This document shows positions 41,266-49,908 of a stretch of DNA of 64,000 bases, one piece after another. The notes beneath the pieces were generated by a model. It worked only from the letters and a program-made list of their open reading frames with translations. It made no database searches and was not told where the DNA came from. Origin of the DNA: Balneola sp. (GTDB taxonomy: Bacteria > Bacteroidota > Rhodothermia > Balneolales > Balneolaceae); NCBI GenBank assembly GCA_028284195.1, contig JANQSE010000017.1, positions 1 through 64,000 of the forward strand, read 5' to 3'. The stretch's first letter is position 1, and every line of letters starts with the position of its first letter. Position numbers and translations under genes: made by a program.

Positions 41266-42777
41266 TCAATTAATCGTCTTAATTCCCAATACCCCGGGGA
41301 ATCCATCCGAGCCATTTTGTGAAAGGGCGAGTATCGCTTCATAGGTATTGGTTCGGTTCGTTATTTCACTTACATAGCGTACCGTTTCGATACCACGACA
41401 AAACCCGTACCGTGCATGTTGGTAGTATTTTCTCTGCATTAGTTTCAATAAGGCTTTTGAAACGCTTTCCCAATCATTCGGATCATCATTATGGTCCATT
41501 GCCAGTCGTCGCGCATCAGCTACATGGCCGGGGCCGGCATTGTATGTAGCCAAGGTAAACTGCCATTGAGATATTGAGTCCATATAGGAGTAATGATCCA
41601 TTTGCTCTTTCAATATCCTTGCTCCTTCGCGAATATTGATTTCCGGATCGAATAAGGATTCGATTGGAATCTCAGAAAAACGGGGTAATACCTGCATAAT
41701 ACCCACAGCCCCTGCCCAACTTTCAGAGTTTGGGTTGAATTTAGATTCCTGAGCTGCAATAGACGTTAGCATTACCCAATCCAAGTCAAACTCGTTAGCC
41801 ACCACTTGTAGCAAACTATCGTAAGGGGAGATTCCTCCGAATTTTCGGGTTTCCACAGCCGGGCTAAAATAATCTTCTACCGGTGTACTTCCCTGATAGT
41901 ATTTTTTCCGCAGTACATTCAGGAACGCAGATCTTTTAGGAATTCCTCGTTCATCGAAACGAAAATGTTTGTATAAATACTTGTTGAGGTTGTTTTTCAG
42001 ATCAGGTGCATTTTCCCGAACTGCCCAAGCTATGGTATCGTTTTCTGCAATAACAGGTCCTTTTACAAGGCCATCCATATACTTATTACTGGCTTCATAA
42101 AAATTATTATCGGCAACTGTAGCACCGTAAACACCATTTGCCACCTGGAATAATAACGCTTCGGTATCCATATCATCAGCTACAAGATTAATCTGAATAT
42201 CGAAACCCTCTTCCTGAAGCTGGCTCAACTTCACATAGTAAGAGCTGTTTCTGCGAACCGATATGGGAATGCCGCTTAATTCTGTAATACTTTCAGGTTC
42301 TAATCCAAGCCCCTCTGATAGTACTATAAGCTGATCTGCCATGTTGTAGGGCCGGGTAAAATCTACCACCTCTTCACGCTCTTTGGTAATGGTATAGCTC
42401 GCCGCAATTAAGTCTCCTGCGCCGGAGTTTAAAAGGTCGTATGGGTTTTCGCCCTCTCCAATAATAATCACTTCCAGGGCAAGATCATTTTCTTTGCAAA
42501 AATCCCTGATCAACTCATACTCGAAACCAGCCTGGATACCACGATGAAGAAAATAGGTGCCGGAACCATAGCTTGTAATCATTCTTAAAACACCCGACCT
42601 CTTGATCTCGGCAAAATCCCGATAAACCGGTTCTTTTATATTCGCAAGGGCAGCGATATCTGTTTGGGGATTTGCAGGTTTTATTTCAGTGTTATCGGAA
42701 CAACTGATACCTGATATGGAAACCAGTACTGCAATAATCCAGAAAGATCGGTTATATGTACTTTTTTTACTTTTCAT
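41266..42777 (-). CDS. mltF: Membrane-bound lytic murein transglycosylase F
   Basis: The ATG at 42777 (MKSKKSTYNRSFWIIAVLV...) is preferred over the ATG at 42816; the leader ends in the lipobox SGISC, giving a lipoprotein. The N-terminal half (about 55-290) is a periplasmic solute-binding-protein-like domain (SGVLRMITSYGSGTYF, DLIAASYTITKERE). The C-terminal half is a goose-type lysozyme SLT domain (VMLTSIAAQESKFNP, with catalytic Glu, WAGAVGIMQVLP, YNAGPGH). Total ~503 residues matches MltF. It cleaves glycan strands with anhydro product. It is the first gene in its own leftward unit. Confidence 0.9.
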   Translation of the reverse strand: MKSKKSTYNRSFWIIAVLVSISGISCSDNTEIKPANPQTDIAALANIKEPVYRDFAEIKRSGVLRMITSYGSGTYFLHRGIQAGFEYELIRDFCKENDLALEVIIIGEGENPYDLLNSGAGDLIAASYTITKEREEVVDFTRPYNMADQLIVLSEGLGLEPESITELSGIPISVRRNSSYYVKLSQLQEEGFDIQINLVADDMDTEALLFQVANGVYGATVADNNFYEASNKYMDGLVKGPVIAENDTIAWAVRENAPDLKNNLNKYLYKHFRFDERGIPKRSAFLNVLRKKYYQGSTPVEDYFSPAVETRKFGGISPYDSLLQVVANEFDLDWVMLTSIAAQESKFNPNSESWAGAVGIMQVLPRFSEIPIESLFDPEINIREGARILKEQMDHYSYMDSISQWQFTLATYNAGPGHVADARRLAMDHNDDPNDWESVSKALLKLMQRKYYQHARYGFCRGIETVRYVSEITNRTNTYEAILALSQNGSDGFPGVLGIKTIN

Positions 42778-42940
42778 AGTGTCGCCTTTGGGTACGGAGA
42801 AAACTATGCCTTCCACAAATTACAATAAACTGGTGATACATGCGGCAAAGTTAGCCAAATCTATCACTTGTAAACTTTACAGCTGCTAAAATAACAGCTT
42901 GTTATGTGAATTCATTCAGTAGATGCTGTAAACAAAACTT

Positions 42941-43849
42941 CTATGTCTTCTTTCTCTTCCAGGTAAGGCTTATTCCTAACAGGATAACCGCCATGGCTAT
43001 GATTGACCCAATAACCGGAAGTTCCTTAAACAAAAAGAATGCGATGATAGAAGCGAACAAAGGCTCCATCAAGATCAGTGTGGAAAGCAATGTCGGAGAA
43101 ACAAATTTCACCGCATAATTCAGCGATCCATGCCCTAAGATCTGAGGCCCAACGGCCAATCCCAGGCCTACCAACAGTACGGTTTGATCCAATTGGTGGC
43201 GGAACCCTTCGATACTGAATAACACAATTACGCAGGTGGCGGCGGCATACCCATAAACCGGAAATACATAACTGATCCAATCTCTTTTTTGGCGAACTTT
43301 TCTCCCAATCAAAAAATAAACAGCAAAAATAAACGCTGCAGTTACCGCAAAGCTATTTCCCAGAAAAGCGTTAGGAGATGTACTCCCCTCTGCCATATCA
43401 AAATATCCCAGAAACATGGTTCCGATAAACGCAATCACAACCCCCGCCCAAACTATTGCCCGGAACTTTACCTTGAATAACCACCGCTCGGCGACGATCA
43501 AAATAATAGGATGAATGCACACCAGTACTGAAGCCGAAGCCACGGATGTGTAATACACTGAAGCAATCCAGAAAATGAAATGCAGACCCAGGCTCACCCC
43601 GGCAAATAATACCCACCAATGTTCTTTGCTCAGTTTTTTAGGGTTAAAGCTACCTGCCCCTTTTTTTTGAATAAAAACCGGCAGCAAAATGCCTACAGCA
43701 ATAACAGTACGAACAGCGGCCACCAGAAGAGCCGAATAGTCACCTGCAAACCGAACAAGAATGGGCGCCAGACTAAAGGAAGTAAGCCCCAGAAATAAGA
43801 AGCCATATACTTTAGCTTTGGAATATACTTCTGCAGCTGCAGCTTTCAT
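42941..43849 (-). CDS. EamA/DMT-superfamily transporter
   Basis: The 302-residue membrane protein has about ten hydrophobic segments in two EamA repeats (SFSLAPILVRFAGDYSALLV, HFIFWIASVYYTSVASASVLV, and FVSPTLLSTLILMEPLFASII in the second). It resembles drug/metabolite exporters. It overlaps the upstream DUF4293 gene by 4 bp. Substrate is unknown. Confidence 0.88.
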   Translation of the reverse strand: MKAAAAEVYSKAKVYGFLFLGLTSFSLAPILVRFAGDYSALLVAAVRTVIAVGILLPVFIQKKGAGSFNPKKLSKEHWWVLFAGVSLGLHFIFWIASVYYTSVASASVLVCIHPIILIVAERWLFKVKFRAIVWAGVVIAFIGTMFLGYFDMAEGSTSPNAFLGNSFAVTAAFIFAVYFLIGRKVRQKRDWISYVFPVYGYAAATCVIVLFSIEGFRHQLDQTVLLVGLGLAVGPQILGHGSLNYAVKFVSPTLLSTLILMEPLFASIIAFFLFKELPVIGSIIAMAVILLGISLTWKRKKT

Positions 43850-44253
43850 CGAATACGATCGATGGAGCGAACAAGATCTTCATCTTTTTTTATGAACCGT
43901 AACGCCAGGCCATGAAAAAGCAGTGCCAGTAATGTTAACCCTGTGCCGATCGCTTCATCCCATAAATATCGCCCAATACCACCCAGCGAAAACAGAACGC
44001 CTACTGCAAAGCCTGCCCCAATTAACTGGAAAAGCATTGTTCGTTTTATCCAGAACGTTTGGTTTTTGCGATCGTTGTACAGGAATATGCAAAAGATACT
44101 AAGCACTATAGCAAGCAAAAGGCTGATCGCCAAGCCATAACCCACCCAAAGTTGGGGGTCTTGCATGGCTTTATCGTACACCGGAGTGAAGTACACCCCA
44201 AGACTTGAAAGTGCTGCTAGTGTCAAAAAAATAGACTGTGGTCGTTGTATCAC
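43846..44253 (-). CDS. DUF4293 family membrane protein
   Basis: The 135-residue protein has the family start MIQRPQSIFL and four hydrophobic segments (SIFLTLAALSSLGVYF, VGYGLAISLLLAIVLSIFCIFL, FQLIGAGFAVGVLFSLGGI, GTGLTLLALLFHGLAL). It ends with a charged SIDRIR tail. DUF4293 is mostly found in Bacteroidetes, supporting the FCB assignment. Its stop overlaps the start of the EamA gene. Confidence 0.85.
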   Translation of the reverse strand: MIQRPQSIFLTLAALSSLGVYFTPVYDKAMQDPQLWVGYGLAISLLLAIVLSIFCIFLYNDRKNQTFWIKRTMLFQLIGAGFAVGVLFSLGGIGRYLWDEAIGTGLTLLALLFHGLALRFIKKDEDLVRSIDRIR

Positions 44254-44333
44254 AGGTTTTGAAGTAAGTTTGATGATTCAGAAACAACCAAAGATACTGT
44301 GCTATACATTGAAATGCATCGGTTGAAAAAGAG

Positions 44334-46052
44334 CTACTTAATCAATGTCATTCTCTTGGTAAGTACAGCCTGATCGGTTGTCAACTGATAGATATAAACC
44401 CCTGATGAATACTGCTGAAGGTTTACCGATATTTCATGGTTACCAGTACTTAAAGATCCGTTAAAGGCTGTTTGTAGCAGACGACCGGTAACATCATAGA
44501 TATCAATCCGAACTTTTTGAAAACCAACAATACTTAGCGGAATTACCGTAGAAGGATTGAATGGATTGGGATAATTTTGCCTGAGAGCAATGGTATTTGG
44601 TATCTCGTCATCTACTTTTGTCGAATTGATAAATGAATCTGAAACCCGAAGTTCAAATGTTCCACTGGTACTTGTATTCTTGTTTACTACCACAATTCCC
44701 AGTTGATTAATCTCATTCCAGTTCCATCCTTCATCTACTAATAAAAAATCAACATCCTGCTCTGCAATGGTAAATTCTATTGTATTGTCATCAAAAAAAG
44801 TAACCACAGCAAAGCTTATATCTGCATCATCTGTATCAACCAAAACAGAAACAGTTCCAGTTTGGGTTTCAGGAGGATCCACATATGTGAAATAAGTTGA
44901 AAACGCATTAACTGTAAGAGGTCCCGAAAATGTATCATCAATCTCGGTGAGAGTCCGCTGAGCATTTGGAGATGGGTATTCTGAGCTTTCATCAAACCCA
45001 AAGTTAGGAGTACTGTATACACCGGATGCAAAATGCCATGAATACAACTCCAATAATGCAAACGTATAGCTCTGCCCTAAGCTTTGCAATTCCTGATCAA
45101 TGGCATCTAGAAGTGGAAGATCAGGAACGCTGTTTTCTATACGTGCCCAAACGGCTGGCCAAAAATCTGCTCCAAACCTTTCATGAAAAAATAATGCCCA
45201 GGTAATATCCTCATATGAACCGGGAATTACTTTATCTCCCGGATTGCTGAACACTGTTCCTGAACCCTGCAAATAGTTGTAATAGTCATTTACTACATCA
45301 TAGGTTACTTCTTCCATTAGTGTAGCATCCATTTCTGCCCAAGCGTCCGAATCACCAGCCCACCCATTTTGAACAAATTGAATGGCGTGTTTAAACTCAT
45401 GAGCAACTGTAACTTTAAGTGCTCCCAATTGATCTCCATCGGGATCATCATTAGCAGGAAAACCTGAAAAATCATTTTCTACTACAATGCGGGTTCTAGG
45501 ACCTCCGCCTCCACTATTATCTGGTTCGGTAAAACCGTAGAAGCTAATATCTTCAAAAGCAATTTTGTATGTGGTCCCATTTGGTATGGGATCAGCGAAA
45601 CCCAATCGCTCTACCTGGTGGCGATACGATGAATCAGCTGCTTCAGCCGCCGCTTCCACATAATCAGGGACACCATTTGTATTCAAGTCTGCCATAGGAA
45701 CAGCATCTGCCCCTGTTGTTTGGTAGGTAAATTCAAATTTTCCGGATGGACTAGTATATGTTGCCCGAGCAGCTCGATTCTTTACCTCAGCCGGGTCGGA
45801 AAAAACAGGAACAGAAATTTCATGTTTATGCTTGTGGGCAAACATATGGATGGGTGCCGCACACTTATGGATGTTTCCATCATTAAATAAAGAAAGCATC
45901 TGCCTGTACGCCTGGCCTGCGTTTATTTCTCCTGCTTTATGCTCGGTGATGATATCATACACAGAAATGTTCTTATCCTGTGCCTGTACATTCACTAAAG
46001 ACAAAGTAAAAGCTGCTCCAAATACCAAATACTTCATGACCCTATACATCAA
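44334..46052 (-). CDS. Secreted zinc-protease-like protein (MXAN_6640 type) with T9SS type A sorting domain
   Basis: The 572-residue protein has a signal peptide (LVFGAAFTLSLVNVQAQ). A metzincin-like HExxH site lies at His218-His222 (VAHEFKHAIQF), with Glu240, Glu247 and Glu248 following as candidate third ligands in WAEMDATLMEEVTYD. The C-terminal ~80 residues form a type A CTD: NYPNPFNPSTVIPL, VRIDIYDVTGRLL, GNHEISV, SGVYIYQL, ending TKRMTLIK. That domain is recognised by the type IX secretion system and attaches substrate to the cell surface. The sequence thus implies a functional T9SS elsewhere in the genome. MXAN_6640-like assignment is from motif memory. Confidence 0.85.
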   Translation of the reverse strand: MMYRVMKYLVFGAAFTLSLVNVQAQDKNISVYDIITEHKAGEINAGQAYRQMLSLFNDGNIHKCAAPIHMFAHKHKHEISVPVFSDPAEVKNRAARATYTSPSGKFEFTYQTTGADAVPMADLNTNGVPDYVEAAAEAADSSYRHQVERLGFADPIPNGTTYKIAFEDISFYGFTEPDNSGGGGPRTRIVVENDFSGFPANDDPDGDQLGALKVTVAHEFKHAIQFVQNGWAGDSDAWAEMDATLMEEVTYDVVNDYYNYLQGSGTVFSNPGDKVIPGSYEDITWALFFHERFGADFWPAVWARIENSVPDLPLLDAIDQELQSLGQSYTFALLELYSWHFASGVYSTPNFGFDESSEYPSPNAQRTLTEIDDTFSGPLTVNAFSTYFTYVDPPETQTGTVSVLVDTDDADISFAVVTFFDDNTIEFTIAEQDVDFLLVDEGWNWNEINQLGIVVVNKNTSTSGTFELRVSDSFINSTKVDDEIPNTIALRQNYPNPFNPSTVIPLSIVGFQKVRIDIYDVTGRLLQTAFNGSLSTGNHEISVNLQQYSSGVYIYQLTTDQAVLTKRMTLIK

Positions 46053-46139
46053 TTATTAAATAGAAAATCCGTAACTTTTGTTACTGCATATATATCAAGC
46101 TAAAAGATAATAGTTTAAACGAGAATTACCCTAAATATT

Positions 46140-47099
46140 ATGTACGAAGTTATTCTCTATTATTACTTCAACCCAATTGAAAACCCTGAAGTATTTACCA
46201 AAAACCATAAACGGTTTTGTAAGGAACTTGGAATAAAAGGGCGTGTCTACATCTCATCAGAAGGAATTAACGGTACAATCGCCGGTACTAAAGAGCAAAT
46301 AAAACAATATAAGAATCATTTACGCTCTACCCCCGGCTTTGAAGGTACTGAGTTTAAAACAGATACATCCGATTACATCCCGTTTGCTAAGCTGATTTGT
46401 AAAGTTAGAGAAGAAATAGTTTCCCTGCACATAGATGGGGTAGATCCAAAAGATGGAGGAAATCATCTTTCCCCCTCTGAATGGAAAAAAGTGATGGAAT
46501 CGGATGAAGATTACGTGATGATCGATGTTCGAAATAATTATGAATCCAAGGTCGGTCATTTCAAAGGTGCTCTTACTCCTAATCTGGAGAATTTTTACGA
46601 TTTCCCGCAATGGCTGGAGGAAGCAAACATACCTAAAAGTAAAAAAGTACTGATGTATTGTACCGGAGGAATTAGGTGCGAAAAATTTTCGGTATTGATG
46701 AAAGAACAAGGATGGGATGACGTAAATCAATTACATGGTGGAATTTTACGATATGCCAAAGAAGAAAAAGGCAAACATTTTGAAGGAAAATGCTTCGTAT
46801 TTGACGATCGGTTAGTAGTACCTGTTGACCCCCAGAACCTGAAACCAATAGCCCATTGTGAAATTACAGGCGAGCCAGCTGATACTTATGTGAACTGCGC
46901 AAACATGGAATGTAATAAACTGTTTGTTTGCTCTGAAGAAGGCGCGCATTTAATGGAAGGTTGTTGCAGCGAAGAATGTAAGCACAACGAATACCGCCGG
47001 CCTTTCGATCCTGAGAATGCTTTTAAGCCGTTTAGGAAATGGTATAATTACTTCGGAGACGACTTCAAAGAGCGTCATGCTGCTGCAAAACAAAACTAA
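46140..47099 (+). CDS. trhO: tRNA uridine 5-oxyacetic-type hydroxylase TrhO (YceA rhodanese family)
   Basis: The 319-residue protein is an oxygen-dependent tRNA U34 hydroxylase. The N-terminal domain contains YISSEGINGTIAG, and the rhodanese domain (about 115-215) has IDVRNNYESKVGHFKGA and the loop VLMYCTGGIRCEKFS with active-site Cys174. The C-terminal region carries further cysteine pairs (VNCANMECNKLFVC and EGCCSEECK). This is the standard TrhO layout. It overlaps the rluA-family gene by 23 bp. Confidence 0.93.
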   Translation: MYEVILYYYFNPIENPEVFTKNHKRFCKELGIKGRVYISSEGINGTIAGTKEQIKQYKNHLRSTPGFEGTEFKTDTSDYIPFAKLICKVREEIVSLHIDGVDPKDGGNHLSPSEWKKVMESDEDYVMIDVRNNYESKVGHFKGALTPNLENFYDFPQWLEEANIPKSKKVLMYCTGGIRCEKFSVLMKEQGWDDVNQLHGGILRYAKEEKGKHFEGKCFVFDDRLVVPVDPQNLKPIAHCEITGEPADTYVNCANMECNKLFVCSEEGAHLMEGCCSEECKHNEYRRPFDPENAFKPFRKWYNYFGDDFKERHAAAKQN

Positions 47100-48027
47100 C
47101 CGAAAAGTCAGACTGGTTTCCCCGTATCCGATTACACATCGTTTCTCGGTACAGGATGAGTTTATAGGAAAAACATTAGCGGAAATGATGACAATTCGTT
47201 TCCCATTCCGAAGCAAAAATGAATGGAAGCAAAGAATAGAACAGAAACGCGTTGGAATTAACGATGAACCTGTTACACCAAATTATATTCTAAAAAAAGA
47301 AAACACGGTTTTTCATCATAACCCAAATGTGATTGAGCCCAGCGTACCGAATGAAGTAGAAATTCTGGAGGAAACAAAAAAATGGATAGCAGTTTTTAAA
47401 CCCGCACCGCTGCCCATGCATCCTGGCGGACGGTACTATAAAAATACGCTCACTGCAATACTCGAAGAAATGGGGCACAAAGATTTGAAAATTATACACC
47501 GACTGGATGCAGTAACTTCCGGAATTGTACTTTTTTCCAAAACAAAGGAATTCGCTCAAAAAGCAATGACAGAGTTTTCAGAAGGAAGAGTACTAAAAAC
47601 TTACATAGCAGAAGTGTCTGGTATTCCGGATGAAAATTCCATCACCATAACCGCGCCAATAAAAAGAAAAAACGGGTTTGTGTTTGAAAGCAGAAATGGG
47701 CTGGAAAATGCGAAACCCGCCGAAACCATTTTTACTGTTCTTGAACGAAAGAAAAGTTCAGCCATTATACAATGCGAGCCTAAAACAGGCCGAACCCACC
47801 AAATACGACTGCATTTAGAATACTGGGGCCATCCGGTTATTGACGACCCGATCTATGGACTCAAAGGAAACAAAACCAGCAAAAAGGCTCAGAACGTTGG
47901 GATTAGTTTGGTTAGTACCGAACTAATAATTGAAAGATTGGGGGTCAACATGAAAATACCTGCAAAGATACATACGCCACACGGTTCAATGAATCCAAGA
48001 TATAAAAAAAACCTCAGAATGACTTAA
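47077..48027 (+). CDS. RluA-family RNA pseudouridine synthase
   Basis: Starting at ATG 47077, within the end of trhO, the product has 316 residues. It has an S4-like RNA-binding segment (about 25-75, QKRVGINDEPVTPNYIL) and the catalytic motif HRLDAVTSG with its aspartate, then the TYIAEVSGIPDE strand and GRTHQIRLHLEYWGHPVIDDPIYG. The usual RluA signature HRLDRDTSG is changed at two positions (HRLDAVTSG). Substrate (rRNA or tRNA) cannot be told. The stop lies within a hairpin that also acts as a terminator. Confidence 0.9.
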   Translation: MLLQNKTNRKVRLVSPYPITHRFSVQDEFIGKTLAEMMTIRFPFRSKNEWKQRIEQKRVGINDEPVTPNYILKKENTVFHHNPNVIEPSVPNEVEILEETKKWIAVFKPAPLPMHPGGRYYKNTLTAILEEMGHKDLKIIHRLDAVTSGIVLFSKTKEFAQKAMTEFSEGRVLKTYIAEVSGIPDENSITITAPIKRKNGFVFESRNGLENAKPAETIFTVLERKKSSAIIQCEPKTGRTHQIRLHLEYWGHPVIDDPIYGLKGNKTSKKAQNVGISLVSTELIIERLGVNMKIPAKIHTPHGSMNPRYKKNLRMT

Positions 48028-48041
48028 CAACCTGAGGTTTA
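48009..48041. terminator. Hairpin at the rluA end, with T run on the minus strand
   Basis: Stem AAACCTCAG / CTGAGGTTT around a 14-base loop. On the minus strand a run of T residues follows, which fits a terminator for transcription arriving from the old tRNA-Phe side; on the plus strand only TTT follows. Confidence 0.6.
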
Positions 48042-48043
48042 AC

Positions 48044-48087
48044 GTGGGACCGGGCGGAATTGAACCGCCGACATACAGATTTTCAGT
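48044..48087 (-). repeat. 44-bp partial copy of the tRNA-Phe 3' half (putative attachment site)
   Basis: The segment matches 49613-49656 of the intact tRNA-Phe at 42 of 44 positions. It covers the tRNA from the 3' end through the T arm and variable region up to the anticodon loop, then similarity fades. This is the profile of a direct repeat left by site-specific integration with crossover in the anticodon loop. The interval to the intact gene is 1.57 kb and contains only fic. Confidence 0.65.
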
Positions 48088-48177
48088 ACTCTAATGCATC
48101 ACCGATACTCTTCATATTTGATTTGTCTATCAGAACCAGGCAGCAATAATATCTGCCTTAATCGCTCATTACCATCA

Positions 48178-49302
48178 TTATCGGAAAAGATTTAAATACC
48201 GGTTAAAGATATATACCCAACCGCGTTTTGCACCGGTTACTTCTTTAAGAATACCCAGTTTTTCCATCTCTTTAATCAGGGTATAAACGCTGGGCTTGGT
48301 AAGCCCGGTTATTTGCTGTACATGTACAGCATTTGTGATCGGGTTTTTATACAATTCATCCACTACCTTCTGCGCATTCACTGAACGGCTACCTAAGGTT
48401 TTCAACTTTTCAGTTACTTCTTTTTGCAGTTGTAGGATTTTATCAAAGGTTTCTACCCCGTTCTTTGCTGTTTCAATAATACCGGTGAGAAAAAACTTAA
48501 ACCACCGGGAAATATCATTGTCGGTACGTACCCGCATCAGATTATCATAATAACCGGAACGGTGCTTCTCTAAATAATCGGAGAGGTAGAGTAATGGTTT
48601 TTTCAGAATTTCCCGCTCCACCAAAAACAACGTAATCATCAGCCGCCCGACCCGGCCATTACCATCCAGAAACGGGTGAATGGTTTCGAACTGATAATGA
48701 ATAAGAGCGATCCTCAACAGTTCAGGATAATGTAGTTCTGTATTGTGGGCAAAAGTTTCCAGGTCTCCCATTAATCCGGAAATATCACCATGTACCGGAG
48801 GTACAAATACTGCATTATTTATATTTAGACCACCTATCCAGTTTTGGCTGGTTCTGAATTCTCCTGGTTGCTTATGTTCGCCCCGTGTTCCTTGTAATAA
48901 TATTCGGTGGGTTTCTTTAATCAACCTGCTTGAGAAAGGCAATTCTTTCAGATAATTGATGGCACTGTTCATGGCTTCGGTATAGTTTCTTACTTCTTTC
49001 CAATCGTCTCTTTTTTCTACGGGTACATCTTCCTCATTCAGTAGAGCTTCTTCAATATTGGTTTGCGTGCCCTCAATTTTACTACTTTGGGTGGCTTCTT
49101 TGAACACATGCATGTTTATAAACAGATCAATATTCGGGATATATTCAGAGTACATATCTAATCTTCCTAAGTGGCGGTCGGCTTTACCGAGCAGCTCTAA
49201 CACTTCCATATCGTCAATAATCCATGGACGGTTCAGCTTCTCTGGCTGAAAGCTTTTATAACTGCCTTGTTTTATATAAGTACCAGAATTAAAATTTTTC
49301 AT
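48178..49302 (-). CDS. Fic-family protein (predicted AMPylator, class II) with C-terminal winged helix
   Basis: The 374-residue protein has the Fic core motif HPFLDGNGRVGR (209-220). An inhibitory helix motif of the S-xxx-E-G kind lies before it (SSKIEGTQT, Ser73 to Gly78), which marks class II Fic, autoinhibited until Glu77 is displaced. The GGLNINNAVFVPP flap precedes the motif. The C-terminal part (about 310-370) is a winged-helix-turn-helix (HVQQITGLTKPSVYTLIKEMEKLGIL). It likely transfers AMP to a target protein, or acts on itself. No partner gene is adjacent. It lies alone between a tRNA-Phe fragment and the intact gene, with several TTAACT boxes upstream. Confidence 0.88.
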   Translation of the reverse strand: MKNFNSGTYIKQGSYKSFQPEKLNRPWIIDDMEVLELLGKADRHLGRLDMYSEYIPNIDLFINMHVFKEATQSSKIEGTQTNIEEALLNEEDVPVEKRDDWKEVRNYTEAMNSAINYLKELPFSSRLIKETHRILLQGTRGEHKQPGEFRTSQNWIGGLNINNAVFVPPVHGDISGLMGDLETFAHNTELHYPELLRIALIHYQFETIHPFLDGNGRVGRLMITLFLVEREILKKPLLYLSDYLEKHRSGYYDNLMRVRTDNDISRWFKFFLTGIIETAKNGVETFDKILQLQKEVTEKLKTLGSRSVNAQKVVDELYKNPITNAVHVQQITGLTKPSVYTLIKEMEKLGILKEVTGAKRGWVYIFNRYLNLFR

Positions 49303-49326
49303 GGCTTTTTTACTTATTACACTCTT

Positions 49327-49450
49327 AGTTAAATTTATGCGAGATAATTTAACTAATAATTCTGTTAATTAAAATTTTCGTGTTTTTTTTAACCAGTAAC
49401 TGGTTCAGTAAAACTAAAGACTTTTTCTTTAACTACTTTGACTCAGTTAA
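49327..49450. promoter_or_regulatory. Cluster of TTAACT/AGTTAA boxes upstream of fic
   Basis: AGTTAA at 49327 and TTAACT at 49349 form an inverted pair, and TTAACT at 49429 with AGTTAA at 49445 form a second one. The perfect 15-base palindrome AACCAGTAACTGGTT lies between them at 49391-49405. The 310-bp gap between fic and tRNA-Phe is otherwise empty. The winged-helix tail of the Fic protein is a natural candidate to bind such boxes and autoregulate. Confidence 0.4.
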
Positions 49451-49571
49451 CAATTAACATCCATTGTTTCCTGAAAGGTTAGTACTAAGACTCTGAAACA
49501 ATATCGAAGCCCCGAAGGGATAAAAGATGCCTTAGGCAAAATCAAACATATGGCTTGGAATGGCAGAAAAA

Positions 49572-49605
49572 CAAAAAAGCCTCTCACACAAAATGCATCA
49601 GAGGC
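49572..49605 (-). terminator. Terminator downstream of tRNA-Phe
   Basis: On the minus strand, GCCTCT (15-base loop) AGAGGC is followed by six T residues. Confidence 0.65.
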
Positions 49606-49613
49606 CTCTAAAG

Positions 49614-49686
<73 letters not shown>

Positions 49687-49908
49687 GGAGCTTGCTAAAC
49701 AAAACTGTTATACAGCGTCATTGGAAGGGCGACAAAGATAGTAGGATTATTTTCTAACAGCAATATGAAATTGGGCTTGCTTCCTTTTCAGAGTACTGTG
49801 CTGTTACAGATTCCCGATCTTTTCAAAGAACTGCCTTTGGCAAAGTCCGGAATGACCTTGTATGGAAAAATCTTTCGCAAGTATACTCAAGATGGCCTCT
49901 TATTAAGG

